Source: Enterocloster bolteae (GTDB lineage: Bacteria; Bacillota_A; Clostridia; Lachnospirales; Lachnospiraceae). From it: 15,524 nt of DNA. Location of the stretch: positions 1 through 15,524 of the forward strand of contig JAETTS010000020.1 in NCBI GenBank assembly GCA_021769025.1. The letters are read 5' to 3'. The notes below the pieces were generated by a model that was not told the DNA's origin, ran no database searches, and saw nothing but the letters and a program-made list of their open reading frames with translations. Position numbers and translations under genes: made by a program. Positions 14,329-15,524 of the stretch are shown piece after piece (positions within the stretch are counted from its first letter, which is position 1; each line of letters starts with the position of its first letter).

Positions 14329-14358
14329 ATTATACTTTATGTTATTTAGAAGCGTCAA
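14329..14358 (-). promoter_or_regulatory. Sigma-A promoter for the FIST-methyl-accepting-transporter block
   Basis: On the minus strand -35 TTGACG (14353-14358), an 18-base spacer and perfect -10 TATAAT (14329-14334) point to a start near 14322, about 23 bases before the FIST ATG. No other convincing promoter was found before the lipoprotein gene, so it may drive all six genes down to 7499. Confidence 0.72.
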
Positions 14359-14385
14359 GAACAATTGATTTTTTTGGATGGAAGA

Positions 14386-14428
14386 GGGATGCCGCAAAAT
14401 GCCAGGTGGCCGAATTTTGCAGCATCCC
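14386..14428 (-). terminator. Hairpin after the second transporter permease
   Basis: GGGATGC (14386-14392) pairs with GCATCCC (14422-14428) and GCAAAAT (14394-14400) with ATTTTGC (14414-14420), with one C-A mismatch between, and a GCC/GGC top. It starts 5 bases after the permease stop. The minus-strand tail is TCTTCC rather than a T-run, so termination may be weak. Confidence 0.5.
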
Positions 14429-14433
14429 GCTGT

Positions 14434-15225
14434 CTACAGTCGTTTTTCCAGCATGGAGATGGCCTGGTACAGCAGAGTGGAGACGATACATAGAATCACA
14501 ATGGCCATGACCAACATATCCATTTTAAACACCTGGGAAGCATAGATGATCAGATATCCCAGCCCGGCCTTGGCCGACAGGAATTCTCCGATGATCACGC
14601 CTACCAGGCAAAGTCCCACATTGACCTTCATGTTGCTGATAATCAGGGGGATGGAAGAGGGAATCAGTACCTTTAGGAGCACATCTTTCCTGGAACCACC
14701 CAGGGAATAGATCAGCTTTATCTTATCCGGGTCTGTCTGGGCAAATCCGGTGTGAAGGGTTAGGACAGAGCCGAACACAGCCACGGAGACAGCTGCCACG
14801 ATGACGGTTCTTATGTTGTTTCCAAGCCACACAATAAGAAGGGGAGCCAGGGCGGATTTGGGAAGGCTGTTTAACATCACCAGGTAGGGCTCTGCCACCT
14901 CAGAGACGGTTCGGCTGGCCCACAGAAGGATGGCGGTTAAGACGGCGATCACCACAACCAACAGGAAACTGACAAGGGTCTCAAAAAGCGTGACTCCGAT
15001 GTGCAGGAAAATGCTTCCATCCCCGGCCATACGGAGAAAGCAGGATACAATCCGTGACGGGCTGCCGAAGATAAAGGCATCTAAAAGATCTAATTCGGTA
15101 CACAGTTCCCATACGGATAAAAACAGGATAAAGACCATGACCCGAATGATTCGGACCTGAATCTTATGGAGATGTTCTTTGGCAAGAAAGCTTTGTTGTG
15201 CCGGACTGGGACAACGTTCATTCAT
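14434..15225 (-). CDS. ABC transporter permease (SsuC/TauC/NrtB type)
   Basis: The 263-residue membrane protein matches nitrate/sulfonate/taurine-class permeases, with about six hydrophobic segments and the EAA loop element SLGGSRKDVLLKVLIPSSIP (about 181-200). The region NSLPKSALAPLLIVWLG is strongly typical of the family, as is the segment IIGEFLSAKAGLGYLI. The start at 15225 overlaps the ATPase stop by 4 nt (ATGA), with AAGGAG about 11 nt upstream inside the ATPase end. An in-frame ATG at 15246 lies too far upstream to use this site. The substrate could be a sulfonate, nitrate or a thiamine precursor; no binding protein lies in the window to help decide. Confidence 0.9.
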   Translation of the reverse strand: MNERCPSPAQQSFLAKEHLHKIQVRIIRVMVFILFLSVWELCTELDLLDAFIFGSPSRIVSCFLRMAGDGSIFLHIGVTLFETLVSFLLVVVIAVLTAILLWASRTVSEVAEPYLVMLNSLPKSALAPLLIVWLGNNIRTVIVAAVSVAVFGSVLTLHTGFAQTDPDKIKLIYSLGGSRKDVLLKVLIPSSIPLIISNMKVNVGLCLVGVIIGEFLSAKAGLGYLIIYASQVFKMDMLVMAIVILCIVSTLLYQAISMLEKRL

Positions 15226-15524
15226 GTGGATTTCAGCTCCTTCCATAACTGATTGAAATAAGAGGAAAATTCCGGGGCGTTGCGCCGTGACAGAGGCCGG
15301 TCGAATTCCGGGGCAAACCGGATATCCATCACAGCCTTCACCTGTCCAGGACGGCTGGTTAAGACTAGGATCCGGTCTGCTACAGAGATAGCCTCCGACA
15401 GATCATGAGTGATTAAGACAGCTGTTTTCTTCTGTGTGCGTATGATGGAGCTGATATCATCGCAGACCTCCAGCCGCGTCTGATAATCCAGAGCAGAGAA
15501 TGGCTCATCTAAAAGAAGAATGTC
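15222..15524 (-). CDS. ABC transporter ATPase (SsuB/TauB/NrtD type), C-terminal part
   Basis: The frame is open from the right window edge for 100 codons and ends in TGA at 15222-15224, overlapping the permease start. The visible part begins right at Walker B, DILLLDEPFSALD, continues with the switch histidine in LITHDLSEAISVADRI, and ends with ...WKELKST. Walker A and the signature motif lie outside the window. With the permease it forms a second importer, separate from the sugar-type block by promoter and terminator. Confidence 0.88.
   Translation of the reverse strand, partial: DILLLDEPFSALDYQTRLEVCDDISSIIRTQKKTAVLITHDLSEAISVADRILVLTSRPGQVKAVMDIRFAPEFDRPLSRRNAPEFSSYFNQLWKELKST

Overview
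The window looks like a chromosomal segment of a spore-forming Clostridia bacterium, most likely Lachnospiraceae. The reasons are moderate G+C content, strong AGGAGG-type ribosome binding sites, consensus sigma-A promoters, a GerA-family spore germination protein, a soluble methyl-accepting protein and sugar-type ABC transporters. The placement is inferred from gene style. No rRNA, tRNA, CRISPR array, insertion sequence or phage gene was seen.

Layout. Bases 1-609 (+) hold the C-terminal part of an acyltransferase-3-type membrane protein. It converges on a GerA/SpoVAF-like gene (673-2085, -). A 520-base gap follows, with a consensus (+) promoter and three hairpins with G-rich loops: a candidate small RNA of about 135 nt. 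pncB (2607-4067, -) encodes nicotinate phosphoribosyltransferase. A second gap (4068-4678) has a perfect TTGACA-17-TATAAT promoter on the (+) strand, a 12-codon ORF with a strong Shine-Dalgarno, alternative hairpins and two terminators. It leads into a MutS2-like ATPase without the Smr nuclease domain (4679-6580, +). A shared terminator separates this from a minus-strand OB-fold-like lipoprotein gene (6656-7411).

Bases 7499-14299 (-) form one apparent co-directional block. In transcription order it holds a FIST sensory-domain protein, a soluble methyl-accepting protein, an ABC ATPase (UgpC/MsmK type), two sugar-type permeases and a lipid-anchored solute-binding protein. A clear sigma-A promoter lies in front of the FIST gene, and most junctions are short or 4-nt overlaps. 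The layout suggests a ligand sensor and chemosensory signaller coupled to a carbohydrate or polyol-phosphate importer. The first permease gene has an in-frame TGA that removes its last membrane helix, although the downstream codons still read as the normal family C-terminus.

The right edge (14434-15524, -) has a permease and the end of an ATPase from a second importer of the nitrate/sulfonate/taurine type.

The points most worth checking are the nonsense codon in the permease, the two intergenic RNA candidates, the FIST-methyl-accepting-transporter linkage, and the Smr-less MutS2.
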